DNA of 64,000 nt from Serpentinicella alkaliphila (GTDB lineage: Bacteria > Bacillota > Clostridia > Peptostreptococcales > Natronincolaceae). The notes under the pieces were generated by a model that saw only the letters and a program-made list of their open reading frames with translations, did not search any database and was not told the DNA's origin. Shown here piece by piece: positions 63,616 to 64,000 of this stretch. Every line of letters starts with the position of its first letter. Position 1 is the stretch's first letter. Made by a program: the position numbers and the translations under genes. Location of the stretch: assembly GCF_018141405.1 (NCBI RefSeq), contig NZ_CP058648.1, positions 3,115,001-3,179,000 of the forward strand. The letters run 5' to 3'.

Positions 63616-63969
63616 TTACTCCTTAATAGAATTTACAACTATATTAATCAGCTCTTCTCTTACTCCTATTGGTTCTAACATTCTAAACATTATTCCAGGA
63701 TGTTTTTGTTCTGCTTCCCCTATCATTTGAGGTATGTCTTCATTTATATGTACACCTGAAAATAGAAAGAGTGGATAAACCGTAATTTCAATAATCCCCA
63801 TATCTTCCAGTTTTTTTATTACATCAAAGAAACCTGGTTCTGCAAGTTCCATAAATGCTCCTTCTACTACTAACTGTGTCTTCTCTCTAACCTTATCTAC
63901 TACTTGTATAAACTGACTTTGAGCTTCCTTATTTCTGCTTCCGTGTCCTATAATAATTATTCCTTTCAT
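63616..63969 (-). CDS. cbiX: Sirohydrochlorin cobaltochelatase CbiX, short form
   Basis: 117 residues from ATG 63969 (GGAG 7 bases upstream; the ATG two codons earlier is too close). Single-domain CbiXS: GIIIIGHGSRNKEAQSQF has the metal-binding His and YPLFLFSGVHINEDIPQM the second. It acts as a homodimer to insert cobalt, the first dedicated step of anaerobic B12 synthesis. First visible gene of the operon; its promoter or any riboswitch lies outside the window. Confidence 0.92.
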   Translation of the reverse strand: MKGIIIIGHGSRNKEAQSQFIQVVDKVREKTQLVVEGAFMELAEPGFFDVIKKLEDMGIIEITVYPLFLFSGVHINEDIPQMIGEAEQKHPGIMFRMLEPIGVREELINIVVNSIKE

Positions 63970-64000
63970 GGCCATACTCCTTTATGAATTTATTAAATTA

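Noticed and set aside
63976-64000. Cobalamin riboswitch before cbiX
   Set aside because: Only about 30 bases are available upstream and none of the conserved B12-box features can be seen; it may lie outside the window.

Overview
The window is AT-rich, with strong purine-rich Shine-Dalgarno sites and anaerobic enzymes throughout: indolepyruvate:ferredoxin oxidoreductase, an NQR-type ion pump, anaerobic cobalamin synthesis and a CitAB-type dicarboxylate regulon. It also has a LysM protein and lipoproteins with Gram-positive style lipoboxes. Together this suggests a low-GC anaerobic Firmicute of the Clostridia, most like Alkaliphilus or a relative; the genus is an inference from gene style. I saw no rRNA, tRNA or CRISPR array.

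Layout. 1-3.2 kb: an IS with a frameshifted DDE transposase abuts a phage-type lysis cassette (truncated small protein, two-domain amidase/glucosaminidase, second small membrane protein). 3.3-5.7 kb: a MarR-controlled operon (marR, flavodoxin, membrane protein, FMN-binding protein) with twin palindromic operators over its promoter. 5.7-9.7 kb: a recombinase-in-trio (RIT) element with 40-bp inverted repeats splits a NUDIX gene; its second and third recombinases are frameshifted. 9.8-14.9 kb: nucleoid-associated protein, SGNH esterase, a small zinc-ribbon-like protein, iorAB and a small unknown gene. 15-23.7 kb: a leftward carboxylate regulon (CitAB-like two-component system, malic enzyme, 2HCT transporter, LeuCD-type hydro-lyase, a decayed AEC carrier and a beta-hydroxyacid dehydrogenase). 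23.9-31 kb: LysM protein, HdrB-like Fe-S protein, FAD oxidoreductase, DUF401 permease, SurA-like lipoprotein and ftsH. The last two share an upstream repeat motif.

31.3-35.3 kb: nqrBCDEF without nqrA, and without rnfB or rnfC. 35.3-40.4 kb: a DEAD-box helicase and a Pst phosphate transporter operon in which pstB and pstA are intact, pstC is frameshifted and pstS is reduced to a remnant. 40.6-49.9 kb: single genes, including an M48 protease fused to ankyrin repeats, a WG-repeat lipoprotein, an amidohydrolase and an 867-residue protein joining a sugar-kinase-like region, a P-loop ATPase and a RyR domain. 50.1-64 kb: one long leftward operon, cbiXCDETLFGHJ-hemA-hemL-sirC-hemC-cobA/hemD-hemB. It makes uroporphyrinogen III from glutamyl-tRNA and then builds the corrin ring. 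hemL in it is split by a small deletion.

The most interesting items are the NqrA-less NQR cluster, the RyR-ATPase, the RIT element with nested terminal repeats, and the MarR-regulated flavin module. Many genes are broken (transposase, ritB, ritC, NUDIX, AEC carrier, pstC, pstS, hemL), so either this chromosome is decaying or the sequence carries indel errors. Raw reads would settle which.
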